A DNA stretch of 64,000 nucleotides from Brevundimonas aveniformis DSM 17977 (lineage in GTDB: Bacteria; Pseudomonadota; Alphaproteobacteria; Caulobacterales; Caulobacteraceae), in NCBI RefSeq assembly GCF_000428765.1, contig NZ_AUAO01000001.1, forward strand, positions 124,001 to 188,000. Direction: 5' to 3'. Under the pieces are notes generated by a model, which saw only the letters and a program-made list of their open reading frames with translations, had not been told where the DNA came from and did no database searches. Every line of letters starts with the position of its first letter. Within the stretch, counting starts at the first letter, position 1. Of the stretch, positions 8,158-16,501 are shown piece after piece. The translations under genes and the position numbers were made by a program.

Positions 8158-9558
8158 GACGGCCACCGCCCCTTGCAGGTCGGTGTCGGCGTCGAAACAG
8201 GCGGCCACGACACGCATCAGACGGCGCGCAGGCTCAGGCACACGCAGCACGCGGTCCTGAACCTCACAAAGACCGAGGCGCGACAGCGCGACCACATTGG
8301 CCAGCTCGGCATCCAAGGCGCGGCCGTCAAGACCGTGGGACTGGCATATCGCCCCCACATCGACCTGAAGATCGCACATCAGCCGCTCTATGATGTCGGC
8401 CCGCAACCGATCACCGGCAGACAGGACAAGCTGTCGGCCAACGGGAAGCCGCCCGTCGGCCATCGCGTCCCGCCAGACGTTCTGGGCGACGGCGTTCTGC
8501 ACATAGCCGCCTTCGAAACGGCCGATCGACGACGGCCCGACAGGCACCAGGACATCTGCCGGGTCATCAGTATAGCCCTGAAAATTACGGCGCAGATATC
8601 CGCCACGCGCCGCCAGGGCCAGCGCGTCATCGGGCCGCGCATAGTGATCCAGGCCGATCCGCACATAACCCGCCTCTACCAGAACGGCATCCATCGCCGC
8701 CGCCTGTTCCCAGCGCGCCGCAACATCGGCCAGATCCCTGTCGCGGATCATGGCCTGATGCTTCTTCATCCACGGCACATGGGCATAGCCGAAGACCGCC
8801 AGACGATCCGGGCGCAACGTCAGCGCCTGCTCGGCGGTGTCCGCAACGATGTCGGGCGACTGACCCGGCAGGCCATACATCAGATCAAAATTGATCGCCG
8901 ACACGCCCGCCGCCCTCAGGTCTGAAACGGCCTGGGCGACCCGCTCATACGGTTGGACCCGGTTGATCAGGGCCTGGACATCGGGGTCAAAGGTTTGCAC
9001 CCCAAGGCTGGCGCGCGTGACACCCGCTGCTCCCGCTGCCTGGGCGAAATCGGTGGACATCAAGGCCGGGTCCAGCTCGACGGCGACTTCGGCGCCCGGC
9101 CGCAGGCTCAGCCGATCCGACAGCCGGTCGATCAACTGGATCAGATCTTCCGGTGCCAGGGCGTTGGGGCTGCCCCCGCCGAAATGGAGATGAGCCAGCC
9201 CCGCATGCTCGCCGAGGCGGTCCGCCCACAGATCGACTTCCTTCAGGATGGTGCGGTGGAAGGCGGCAACCCGCGCATAGTCATGGACGACGCTGGTGTG
9301 ACACCCGCAGTACCAGCACAGGCGTTGACAGAACGGCACATGGACATAGGCCGATAGCCGATGGTCAGGACGATCCCGGCCAAGCGTCGCATCGAACTCG
9401 GATCGGCCTCGATCATCCATCGGAGCGAAAGCGCGGGCGGTCGGATAGCTGGTATAGCGCGGGAGCTTCTGTGCCGCCGCCGAGGCCCAGACTTCAGGCA
9501 ATCGGGATTCGCGGTCGGTTTCGGCTCGAGCCTGGTTGGTCAGGACGTCGTTGGACAT
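8155..9558 (-). CDS. hemN: Oxygen-independent coproporphyrinogen III oxidase (HemN)
   Basis: A 467-residue radical-SAM enzyme that makes protoporphyrinogen for haem synthesis without oxygen. The [4Fe-4S] cysteines lie in HVPFCQRLCWYCGCH (C77, C81, C84, plus the HemN-specific C86). LPRYTSYPTA near residue 32 and the later HFGGGSPN segment are typical of true HemN rather than HemW. ATG 9558 is chosen. Upstream in-frame codons would add a poor N terminus overlapping the control region, where an FNR-like box is centred 62 bases upstream. It provides haem for the cytochrome b subunit NarI and others when oxygen is absent. Confidence 0.92.
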   Translation of the reverse strand: MSNDVLTNQARAETDRESRLPEVWASAAAQKLPRYTSYPTARAFAPMDDRGRSEFDATLGRDRPDHRLSAYVHVPFCQRLCWYCGCHTSVVHDYARVAAFHRTILKEVDLWADRLGEHAGLAHLHFGGGSPNALAPEDLIQLIDRLSDRLSLRPGAEVAVELDPALMSTDFAQAAGAAGVTRASLGVQTFDPDVQALINRVQPYERVAQAVSDLRAAGVSAINFDLMYGLPGQSPDIVADTAEQALTLRPDRLAVFGYAHVPWMKKHQAMIRDRDLADVAARWEQAAAMDAVLVEAGYVRIGLDHYARPDDALALAARGGYLRRNFQGYTDDPADVLVPVGPSSIGRFEGGYVQNAVAQNVWRDAMADGRLPVGRQLVLSAGDRLRADIIERLMCDLQVDVGAICQSHGLDGRALDAELANVVALSRLGLCEVQDRVLRVPEPARRLMRVVAACFDADTDLQGAVAV

Positions 9559-9613
9559 GGCCCGGCATGACTGACCCACGGCGACGTCGCATTGACCCCC
9601 GTGAAGCCGTGAT

Positions 9614-9627
9614 TTGACACATGACAA
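9614..9627. promoter_or_regulatory. FNR/Dnr-like box between hemN and the decarboxylase (one mismatch)
   Basis: TTGACACATGACAA fits TTGA-N6-TCAA with one mismatch in the right half. It lies between the divergent hemN and decarboxylase genes. A weaker second candidate is TTGACCCCCGTGAA at 9592-9605. Confidence 0.4.
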
Positions 9628-9661
9628 GAGTGAAGCGCGCTCGGACAGCTATGGGCAGGTC

Positions 9662-11455
9662 ATGACCAACCTCGTGTCCGATGGCGCGGCTTTCAGGCCC
9701 TCAACTAGCTGCGCCCAGCAGCATTTCCCGGGCGTGCGGTCAGAAAATGCGCCCTGGCTGCGAGCCGAGATGCTGGCCATGTTGGACCACTGGTTCGACT
9801 GGCGAAAGCACCGTTTCGACGAGACGGTCGACGCAACGACACCGATACAAGCCGGCGTAGGACATGAGCGCCTCAGCGAGCGGCTGGCCGCCCTGCAAGA
9901 GGCCCTGACCGAGGAAACACCGACCTTCACGCCCCGCTATGTCGCACACATGAAGTCGGACCTGTCGCTGCCGGCCATCCTCGGCTGGTTCGCGGCCATG
10001 CTGCACAATCCGAACAATACCTCGCGTGAGGCCAGTCGCGTCGGCAGTCTCATCGAGGCTGAGGCGATCGCTCATCTCGCCAGGATGCTCGGCTATGATC
10101 CGAGTGTCGCTCAAGGGCACTTCACCTCGGGCGGGACGGTGGCCAATTTTGAAGCGGTGTGGCGCGCCCGCTATCGGCTCGACCACTGGCTGGCCATGGC
10201 CCTGTTTCTCAGCGAAGAGCGGGGCGAACTCATGGAACCGTTCGCGGCGGCTCACATGGGTTGGGATCGGTTCAGGGCGCTTTGGCGTGAGCACGGCCTG
10301 ACCGAGCCCATGCTCAAACAGGCCAGCGCCATGGCCAGCAATCCGATTGATGTACAACGCCGGATCAGCAAGGCAGCGGGCTTCGACTATCTGGGGCCAG
10401 TGCTGATTGCGCCGGGCAATCGACACTATTCCTGGAACAAGGCGGTCAATCTGTTCGGTCTGGGCCACGAGGCCCTGTGGAGCGTGCGGCTGGACGCCCA
10501 TGGACGCATGGACCTCGGTGATTTCGAGCGGCTGGTCTTGCGGGCGCGGGAACAGAACAGGCCGGTGCTGATGGCGGTCGGGGTCACCGGCACCACCGAA
10601 CTGTCCGCAGTCGATCCCATTGACGGTCTGTTCGACCGTCTTGATCGTTGGCAGGAAGATCACGGCTGGCACATCTGGCGGCACGTTGATGGAGCCTATG
10701 GTGGCTTTTTCAGCGCCATGCTGGACGACGATCAGCCGTCGGTCGTGGCCGCGGACGTCGAAGCCGCGCTCCGCGCCCTGCCGCGCGCAGACTCCATCAC
10801 CATCGATCCGCACAAGCTGGGCTACATTCCTTACGCCTGCGGTGCCTTCCTGACATCTGACGCCCAGGCCTATGCCGTTTCGGCGTTCGACGCCCCCTAT
10901 CTGCACCGTCCCGAACTGGGGGCCGGTAAATGGGCCTCGACGCTGGAGGGCTCTCGATCGGCGGCGGGCGCTGCGGCAACCTGGCTGACCGCCGAAACGC
11001 TTGGCTTGGGGCCCGATGGCCTGGGTGCGGTTCTGGCCGGCACCATTCAGGCCCGGCGCGCATTAGAAGCCGCCGTCACCTCAGCGATCCCTGAGGTCCG
11101 CTTCCTTCCCGCAGATGCCAACATCGCCTGCTTCACCCTGGCCGGGCGGGGAGAGCCGCTGAGCGTCTCGAACGACCGCACTGACGCGGTCTTTGCCTTC
11201 TTCCAGCGCTCCCCTGCCTTTGCCGTGTCGCGGACCGTGCTGGGCAAGGACTGCGCGGCGCTCAAGGCTGCCCATCTGGCCAGCTACGGCGGCGTCGATG
11301 ACAGTCAGGAACTACTCGTCATTCGGCTGGTGGTGATGAGCCCCTACTGGTGCGATGCCGAGGTGTCTTCCAACATGGCGGCCCAGTTTATCGACGAGCT
11401 GACGAAGGCTCTGAACGCGGTCAATGCCGCGACCCCGGAGGTGTGCCCCCCATGA
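9662..11455 (+). CDS. Group II PLP decarboxylase, tyrosine-decarboxylase-like
   Basis: A 597-residue pyridoxal-phosphate decarboxylase. The Schiff-base lysine is K385 in TIDPHKLGY. HFTSGGTVANFEAVWRARY, GNRHYSWNKAVNLFGLG and HVDGAYGGF are the cofactor-binding and substrate-loop segments, in the order and spacing of Enterococcus-type tyrosine decarboxylases. It is therefore likely to decarboxylate an aromatic or acidic amino acid; the substrate is not certain. Start ATG 9662 is preferred to TTG 9614, which lies within an FNR-like box. The stop overlaps the moaD start (ATGA), so it is translationally coupled to molybdopterin synthase, an unexpected partnership. No matching amino-acid antiporter is next to it. 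Confidence 0.8.
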   Translation: MTNLVSDGAAFRPSTSCAQQHFPGVRSENAPWLRAEMLAMLDHWFDWRKHRFDETVDATTPIQAGVGHERLSERLAALQEALTEETPTFTPRYVAHMKSDLSLPAILGWFAAMLHNPNNTSREASRVGSLIEAEAIAHLARMLGYDPSVAQGHFTSGGTVANFEAVWRARYRLDHWLAMALFLSEERGELMEPFAAAHMGWDRFRALWREHGLTEPMLKQASAMASNPIDVQRRISKAAGFDYLGPVLIAPGNRHYSWNKAVNLFGLGHEALWSVRLDAHGRMDLGDFERLVLRAREQNRPVLMAVGVTGTTELSAVDPIDGLFDRLDRWQEDHGWHIWRHVDGAYGGFFSAMLDDDQPSVVAADVEAALRALPRADSITIDPHKLGYIPYACGAFLTSDAQAYAVSAFDAPYLHRPELGAGKWASTLEGSRSAAGAAATWLTAETLGLGPDGLGAVLAGTIQARRALEAAVTSAIPEVRFLPADANIACFTLAGRGEPLSVSNDRTDAVFAFFQRSPAFAVSRTVLGKDCAALKAAHLASYGGVDDSQELLVIRLVVMSPYWCDAEVSSNMAAQFIDELTKALNAVNAATPEVCPP

Positions 11456-11703
11456 TCCGGCTATCGATTTCCTTCTATGGCGAGATTGCCGATCGGCTCG
11501 GTCGCGAGCGCGTCATGGCCTTTGCCGCAGATGACATCACCGTGGGCGAAATCCGGGCGGAACTGGCACAACAGGACGAGGCCGCCGCGGTCCTGCTCAA
11601 GCCTCAAATCCGAGCTGCAGTGGACTCGCGCGTGGTCGGTGACGAGGCCTCGGTGAAGGCCGGCCAGGAGGTTGTCTTCTTCTCCATCGTATCGGGAGGC
11701 TAG
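11452..11703 (+). CDS. moaD: Molybdopterin synthase small subunit MoaD
   Basis: An 83-residue ubiquitin-fold sulfur carrier ending in FSIVSGG. The C-terminal Gly-Gly becomes a thiocarboxylate that donates sulfur to precursor Z. It overlaps the preceding decarboxylase stop and lies 2 bases before moaE, its partner subunit. Supplies molybdenum cofactor for NarG. Confidence 0.92.
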   Translation: MIRLSISFYGEIADRLGRERVMAFAADDITVGEIRAELAQQDEAAAVLLKPQIRAAVDSRVVGDEASVKAGQEVVFFSIVSGG

Positions 11704-11705
11704 CC

Positions 11706-12167
11706 ATGTCGGTGGAGGCCAGGCTTGAACTGGAGGCGCTCGATGCCGGGGCCGAGCTTGCCCGGTTCATCTCAGGGCGGACCGAGGACGGTGCCGTCGT
11801 TTCCTTCACCGGCCTGGCCCGCAAGCGTGGGGGCGACGGCAACACGGTGGAACGACTGAGATTGGACTGGCACCCGGTGATGACCGAACGCTCACTCATC
11901 GAACTCGCGGAAGCGACGGCCGGGCGTTTCGGCGTCAGCGACGTACTCGCCGTCCACCGTGCAGGCGAGATTGCGCCGGGTGAAACGATTGTCTTCGTCG
12001 CCGTGGCATCACCCCATCGCCGTCAGGCCTTCCAGGCGGCTGACTATCTGATGGACCGCCTCAAGACCGAGGCGATGTTCTGGAAGCACGAAAGGGGTTC
12101 ATCCAGCGGTCGCTGGATCGAGCCCACCGAACAGGATCGCGCCGACCGGGCGCGCTGGAGCGACTGA
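11706..12167 (+). CDS. moaE: Molybdopterin synthase large subunit MoaE
   Basis: A 153-residue catalytic subunit of molybdopterin synthase. Recognisable family segments are VVSFTGLARKRG, LRLDWHPVMTERSL, VAVASPHRRQAF and LKTEAMFWKHE. The lysines in the last segment match the catalytic region that binds precursor Z. The stop and the moaB start overlap as TGATG, so moaD-moaE-moaB is one translational unit. Confidence 0.94.
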   Translation: MSVEARLELEALDAGAELARFISGRTEDGAVVSFTGLARKRGGDGNTVERLRLDWHPVMTERSLIELAEATAGRFGVSDVLAVHRAGEIAPGETIVFVAVASPHRRQAFQAADYLMDRLKTEAMFWKHERGSSSGRWIEPTEQDRADRARWSD

Positions 12168-12703
12168 TGGCTGGAATTCAGACGGACCTGCCCTTCTACC
12201 CCCTGAACATCGCCGTGCTGACGGTGTCGGACACTCGGGACGAAACCACCGACACGTCTGGGGCCCTGCTGGTCGAGCGGCTCCAGACGGCCGGCCACAA
12301 TCTAGCCGGCAAGGCGATCGTCAAGGACGAGGTCGAGGCCATCCGCGATCAGGTCAGGACGTGGGTTGAGGACGAGGCTGTCGATGTCATCCTCACCACC
12401 GGCGGCACCGGCTTCTCGCCGCGCGATGTTACGCCCGAGGCGCTGAAACCCCTGTTCCGGCGTGAACTGGACGGCTTTGCCGTCGTCTTCCACATGGCCA
12501 GTCTGGCGACCGTCGGCGTGGCGACCCTGCAATCGCGCGCCTTCGCCGGTCAGGCCGATGATACCTTCGTCTTCTGTGTCCCCGGTTCGACCGGGGCCTG
12601 CCGCGATGCCTGGGACCTGGTTCTGATCGAGGAACTGGACAGCCGTTTCCGCCCCTGTTCGCTCGTGGGTCAGATCCCGCGCTACCGCGGAATCTGTCCC
12701 TGA
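12167..12703 (+). CDS. moaB: MoaB/MogA-type molybdopterin adenylyltransferase
   Basis: A 178-residue MoaB-family protein, acting on the pterin in cofactor assembly. It shows VLTVSDTRDETTDTSG near the N terminus and the pterin-binding ILTTGGTGFSPRDVTPEA segment. FVFCVPGSTGACRDAWD follows. No moaC or moeA is seen in the window, so those must be elsewhere. A possible promoter for later genes was not seen. Confidence 0.93.
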   Translation: MAGIQTDLPFYPLNIAVLTVSDTRDETTDTSGALLVERLQTAGHNLAGKAIVKDEVEAIRDQVRTWVEDEAVDVILTTGGTGFSPRDVTPEALKPLFRRELDGFAVVFHMASLATVGVATLQSRAFAGQADDTFVFCVPGSTGACRDAWDLVLIEELDSRFRPCSLVGQIPRYRGICP

Positions 12704-12713
12704 TTGCCGACAA

Positions 12714-13295
12714 CTAGGCCTGCGGCTCGCCGAGCGGGATCACACGAATCGACACCGCCATTCGGGCGGAACGTGCGGCCCGGACATCCCCCTCGGCCAC
12801 GACCATGAAGGGTCCAGTCTGGGGAGAGAGCGGCTCTCCATCATCCGTGTCGGCGATGATAATTCGATCAGCCCGGGTCGCCGGGTCTGTCTCGGCCAGG
12901 CCCAGCACCACCTGATACCCGTCTGCAGCTGTGATCAGCAGGGCAGTCGCCTGTTGATCCTTGCGAAGGGGACTGGCGGGCACGCCGACACGCGCCAGCA
13001 CGTCGAGAAGCAACGGGCCTTCATAGACGCTGGTATCCTCGTGCCGGCTGAAGGTGACCTGCTCACGCGGAAGGGCCGCAAGATCCTGTCGCGTCAACAC
13101 GACCTCTTCGCCACCTGCCCCAATCAGGGTGAGCGTCTGGATGGTGTTCGTCTCTATGCGCTCGGTGGCGGACGCGCTCGGCTGCTCAGCATCGGGCTGG
13201 GCCGTGGCCACGGGCGAGCAAGCCGCCAACACCACGAGGGACAGGAGCGCGGCCATGGATGTGAGGCGGCGACAAGCGTTTGGCTTCATGTTCAT
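12714..13295 (-). CDS. Periplasmic lipoprotein with an oxidoreductase molybdopterin-binding-like domain
   Basis: A 193-residue protein beginning MNMKPNACRRLTSMAALLSL with a lipobox near VVLAAC, so it is exported and lipid-anchored. The remaining domain (TLIGAGGEEVVLTRQDLAAL, YEGPLLLDVLARVGVP, LLITAADGYQVVL, MVVAEGDVRAARSARMAV) resembles the sulfite-oxidase-type molybdopterin-binding fold. It lacks the obvious cofactor-ligating cysteine, so it is probably not itself a molybdoenzyme. Start 13295 has AGGTGAGG upstream; a longer frame from 13535 precedes the signal peptide. It may be co-regulated through the box at 13438-13451. Function unknown. Confidence 0.7.
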   Translation of the reverse strand: MNMKPNACRRLTSMAALLSLVVLAACSPVATAQPDAEQPSASATERIETNTIQTLTLIGAGGEEVVLTRQDLAALPREQVTFSRHEDTSVYEGPLLLDVLARVGVPASPLRKDQQATALLITAADGYQVVLGLAETDPATRADRIIIADTDDGEPLSPQTGPFMVVAEGDVRAARSARMAVSIRVIPLGEPQA

Positions 13296-13437
13296 CACCG
13301 CCTCACCTTGGGCTGACACAGGAGCAGGACCTGAGCCAGTCGGTCGGGCCTCGTCGGGGATCAGTCTTGAGTCCGCGACCGAGACGACATCTAGTTCCCC
13401 GGCCAAACCTGCGTTGTGATGTAGTTGCGGGCCCGGC

Positions 13438-13451
13438 TTGATCGATGACAA
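13438..13451. promoter_or_regulatory. FNR/Dnr-like box upstream of the lipoprotein gene (one mismatch)
   Basis: TTGATCGATGACAA is a TTGA-N6-TCAA box with one mismatch. It lies about 150 bases upstream of the lipoprotein start, in the 199-bp gap after the hemerythrin gene. That gap shows no other feature. Confidence 0.35.
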
Positions 13452-13494
13452 TTGATCCCGAAACCCGTCCGGTCGAACGAGGAAACACAGGCCA

Positions 13495-13986
13495 CTAGAT
13501 CGGCGGGGCCGCGACGAAGCGACGGAACAGAACACCCTCCTCCAGCTCGACGTGCGCCGTCAGATCGGCCTCAATGCGCGCGCACAGGGCGTAGAGCGCG
13601 CGCCAGGATTCACTCGCACCCGCGGGGACGGTGAACCCTTCAGTCAGCAGCCTCAAGGTTTCGAACTGTGCGGCGAGATCCGCGTGATCCAGATGCATGC
13701 GTGCAATCGGCCCGGCCAGAACATCCGGCGAGCCCGCCAGCATCCGAGGGAACAGAACCACCTCTTCCTTCTGCTGATGGTCCTCCAGATCGTCGCTGAT
13801 CAACATCAGAAGATCGACCAGGCCCTGCGGGCAGCTTTGCTCGTGTTCCACTTCTGTGGCCAATCGGACCGCCTCAGCCAGATCGCGGCGGTGGGTCGCG
13901 TGATACCGTTCGAGGATGTGGGCAATAAGATCCCGCGTGGGCGCTTGCCGGGGATCAGCTGGTACGGCGGCGTGTGTCGACATCAC
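13495..13986 (-). CDS. Hemerythrin-domain protein, ScdA/YtfE/DnrN-like without the N-terminal domain
   Basis: A 163-residue di-iron protein. The ligand motifs of the RIC/YtfE family are present: HILERYHATHRRDL (about 23-36), DHQQKEEVVLFP (about 72-83), MHLDHADL, and HVELEEGVLFRRF at the end. The short cysteine-containing ScdA_N domain is absent. Proteins of this family repair iron-sulfur clusters or handle nitric oxide. It is divergent from nrdJ and shares a perfect FNR-type box centred 52 bases upstream. Two consecutive ATGs (13986 and 13983) can both serve as start. Confidence 0.85.
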   Translation of the reverse strand: MMSTHAAVPADPRQAPTRDLIAHILERYHATHRRDLAEAVRLATEVEHEQSCPQGLVDLLMLISDDLEDHQQKEEVVLFPRMLAGSPDVLAGPIARMHLDHADLAAQFETLRLLTEGFTVPAGASESWRALYALCARIEADLTAHVELEEGVLFRRFVAAPPI

Positions 13987-14031
13987 TGTGGTCCTTCAAC
14001 GGTGAATTAGGCCTTGGGTGGCCCGATCAGA

Positions 14032-14045
14032 TTGACCGCCATCAA
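14032..14045. promoter_or_regulatory. Perfect FNR/Dnr-type box between hemerythrin and nrdJ
   Basis: TTGACCGCCATCAA matches TTGA-N6-TCAA exactly. Its centre, 14038.5, is about 106 bases before the nrdJ ATG and 52 bases before the hemerythrin start. With activation from -41.5, starts would fall near 14080 and 13997, so one box could serve both genes. Confidence 0.65.
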
Positions 14046-14144
14046 GGCCCCCCTTGATCATCGTCGTCGGCGCACCCGTTGCCCGGCGGTTCCCCTCCCC
14101 GGATCGAATCAGCCAGCCTCCTTCTCCCTCGAAAGGAGCAAGCC

Positions 14145-16385
14145 ATGGCCTTCGACACCCCCCTTGCCGGTGAGATCTGGAACGGGAAGTATCGGTTCAA
14201 GCCCGTTGAAGGTCATGGCGACGATTCCGTCGAGGCCACCTGGGACCGGATCGCGACCGCCCTCGCGGAAGCCGAGCCTGCAAAGACCCGCGCCCGCTGG
14301 CGGGCCCGTTTCCGCGAAGCCCTGGATGGCTACCGCTTGCTGCCGGCTGGTCGCATCATCGCCGGGGCCGGGACAGGCCGTGCCGTCACCCTGTTCAACT
14401 GTTTCGTCATGGGAACGGTGCCGGACGACCTGAGCGGCATCTTCGAACACCTGCGCGAGGCGGCCTTGACCATGCAGCAGGGCGGCGGCGTGGGTATGGA
14501 TTTCTCGACCGTGCGGCCCGCCGGCGCTCCTGTCAGGGGGGTCGGAGCCGACGCCTCGGGCCCGCTCAGCTTCATGGACGTCTGGGATGCCATGTGCCGG
14601 ACGATCATGTCGGCAGGTCAGCGGCGCGGGGCGATGATGGGATGCCTGCGAATCGACCACCCTGACATCGAAGCCTTCATCGACGCCAAGCGCGATCCCG
14701 GCCGCCTGCGCAATTTCAACGTCTCGGTCCTGGTCACAGACGCCTTCATGGCAGCCTTGGATGCCGACGCCGACTGGCCGTTGACGTTCGCCGGCAAGAC
14801 CTATCGCACGGTTCGGGCGGCCGACCTCTGGGCGCGGCTCATGCACGCGACTTACGACGCGGCTGAGCCGGGCGTCATCTTCATCGACCGGGTCAATGCC
14901 GCCAACAACCTGGCCCACTGCGAGACGATCTCGGCCTCGAACCCATGTGGAGAACAGATGTTGCCGCCCTATGGGGCCTGTCTACTGGGCTCGATCAACC
15001 TGGCGCGTCTGGTTGCCCGTCCCTTCGAAGACGATGCTCATCTCGATGAAGCCGCCCTGGCCGACCTCACCCGGACAGCGGTGCGGATGCTGGACAATGT
15101 CATTGATGTCTCGCGCTTTCCCCTCCCTGCTCAAGACGCCGAGGCCAAGTCCAAGCGGCGGATTGGCCTGGGCGTGACCGGCCTGGCGGATGCCTTGATC
15201 TTCTGTGGCGCGCGCTACGGTTCGGACCAGGCGGTTGCACTGACGCAGCAATGGCTGGCCGCGATCGAACGCGAGGCCTATCGCGCCTCAGCGGAGCTGG
15301 CCGCTGAGAAGGGGCCCTGTGCCGCTTACGACGCGGCGATGCTGGACCAGCCGAACCTGCTCCGGCTGGACGAAGAAACGCGTGAACTGATCCGTCAGCA
15401 CGGCCTGAGAAACGGCTGCCTGACATCCATCGCCCCGACCGGTACGACATCGCTTCTGGCCGGCAATGTTTCCTCCGGTATCGAGCCGGTCTTTGCCTTT
15501 GACTATGTCCGCAAGGTGCTCCAGCCGGACGGCTCGCGCCGCGAGGAGGCCGTTCAGGACTATGCACTGACCGTCTGGAAACGATTGAGGGGAGACGAGG
15601 TGCCGCTGCCGGATACCTTCGTCAGTGCCCAGACCCTGACCCCCATCGATCATCTGCGCATGCAGGCGGCGGCTCAGGGCCGGATCGACAGTTCGATTTC
15701 CAAGACGATCAACTGTCCTGAGGACATCGCGTTCGGCGCCTTCTCGGATGTCTATGTCCAGGGCTACCGGATGGGTTGCAAGGGGCTGACAACCTATCGG
15801 CCCAACGCCATCACCGGATCGGTGTTGAGTGTCGCGGATCCCGAGGCGACGTCGGCGCTGGCGATCGAACCGCCGCCCCTGGAGCCGCGCCCGCAGCGGC
15901 TGTCGGGCTCGACCTACAAGATACGCTGGCCACTCGACGCCCACGCCGTCTATGTCACGATCAACGACATCGAGGACGGCCCAAGCGGACCCCGCCCCTT
16001 CGAGATCTTCGTCAACTCCAAGAACATGGCGCACTACGCCTGGACCGTGGCCCTGACGCGCATGATCTCGGCGGTGTTCCGGCGTGGCGGCGATGTCAGC
16101 TTCGTGGCCGAAGAGCTGAAGGCAGTCTTCGACCCGGCTGGAGGTGCCTGGATGGAAGGGGCCTATACGCCCTCGATTCCGGCCGCTATCGGTGAGGTCA
16201 TCGCCCGTCATCTCGACCTTGGCGACCCTGACGAGCGGGCGGCCCATGCGGGGCGCTCCACAGCCGCCGAAGCCGGCCCCGGCCCGTCTTCCCACCTGGC
16301 CTGCCCGCACTGCGGAACACCGGGCCTGCTGCGCAAGGAAGGGTGCGACACCTGCCTGTCGTGCGGATACTCAAGGTGCGGATAG
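14145..16385 (+). CDS. nrdJ: Adenosylcobalamin-dependent (class II) ribonucleotide reductase
   Basis: A 746-residue enzyme that makes deoxyribonucleotides using a B12-derived radical, so it works with or without oxygen. The active-site NPCGEQ places the catalytic Cys at 268 and Glu at 270. FNCFVMGTVPDDL, GGGVGMDFS and GCKGLTTYRPNAITGSVL are further class II landmarks. The C terminus has a cysteine-rich CPHCGTPG...CDTCLSCGYSRCG tail, a likely zinc/redox module. ATG 14145 follows GAAAGGAG at ideal distance. Its FNR-type box fits use in nitrate-respiring cells, where an oxygen-dependent class Ia enzyme would fail. Confidence 0.95.
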   Translation: MAFDTPLAGEIWNGKYRFKPVEGHGDDSVEATWDRIATALAEAEPAKTRARWRARFREALDGYRLLPAGRIIAGAGTGRAVTLFNCFVMGTVPDDLSGIFEHLREAALTMQQGGGVGMDFSTVRPAGAPVRGVGADASGPLSFMDVWDAMCRTIMSAGQRRGAMMGCLRIDHPDIEAFIDAKRDPGRLRNFNVSVLVTDAFMAALDADADWPLTFAGKTYRTVRAADLWARLMHATYDAAEPGVIFIDRVNAANNLAHCETISASNPCGEQMLPPYGACLLGSINLARLVARPFEDDAHLDEAALADLTRTAVRMLDNVIDVSRFPLPAQDAEAKSKRRIGLGVTGLADALIFCGARYGSDQAVALTQQWLAAIEREAYRASAELAAEKGPCAAYDAAMLDQPNLLRLDEETRELIRQHGLRNGCLTSIAPTGTTSLLAGNVSSGIEPVFAFDYVRKVLQPDGSRREEAVQDYALTVWKRLRGDEVPLPDTFVSAQTLTPIDHLRMQAAAQGRIDSSISKTINCPEDIAFGAFSDVYVQGYRMGCKGLTTYRPNAITGSVLSVADPEATSALAIEPPPLEPRPQRLSGSTYKIRWPLDAHAVYVTINDIEDGPSGPRPFEIFVNSKNMAHYAWTVALTRMISAVFRRGGDVSFVAEELKAVFDPAGGAWMEGAYTPSIPAAIGEVIARHLDLGDPDERAAHAGRSTAAEAGPGPSSHLACPHCGTPGLLRKEGCDTCLSCGYSRCG

Positions 16386-16409
16386 ACGATCAGTCGAGTC
16401 GGTGCACGC

Positions 16410-16423
16410 TTGACCTGCGGCAA
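16410..16423. promoter_or_regulatory. FNR/Dnr-like box upstream of nnrS (one mismatch)
   Basis: TTGACCTGCGGCAA matches TTGA-N6-TCAA with one mismatch. It is centred about 85 bases before the nnrS ATG, which allows a start site around 16458. Confidence 0.4.
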
Positions 16424-16431
16424 GGGCTCGG

Positions 16432-16452
16432 GACGGGTTGATCAAGCCCGTC
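16432..16452. terminator. Hairpin downstream of nrdJ
   Basis: GACGGG at 16432-16437 pairs with CCCGTC at 16447-16452 around a short loop containing TTGATCAA. It follows the nrdJ stop by about 46 bases and precedes nnrS. There is no T-run, so termination strength is doubtful. Confidence 0.35.
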
Positions 16453-16501
16453 TGGGGTCAGATCGACTAGACCCGGTTCGTGCGATGACGGGACCCCTCC
16501 G

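Noticed and set aside
9614..9661. Upstream TTG start for the decarboxylase
   Set aside because: It lies inside an FNR-like box and has no ribosome site; ATG 9662 gives a better start.
12714..13535. Longer 273-residue version of the lipoprotein
   Set aside because: The extra N terminus precedes a clear signal peptide and overlaps the control region.
16432..16452. TTGATCAA in the nrdJ hairpin as a regulator box
   Set aside because: The half-sites are adjacent without the 6-base spacer required.
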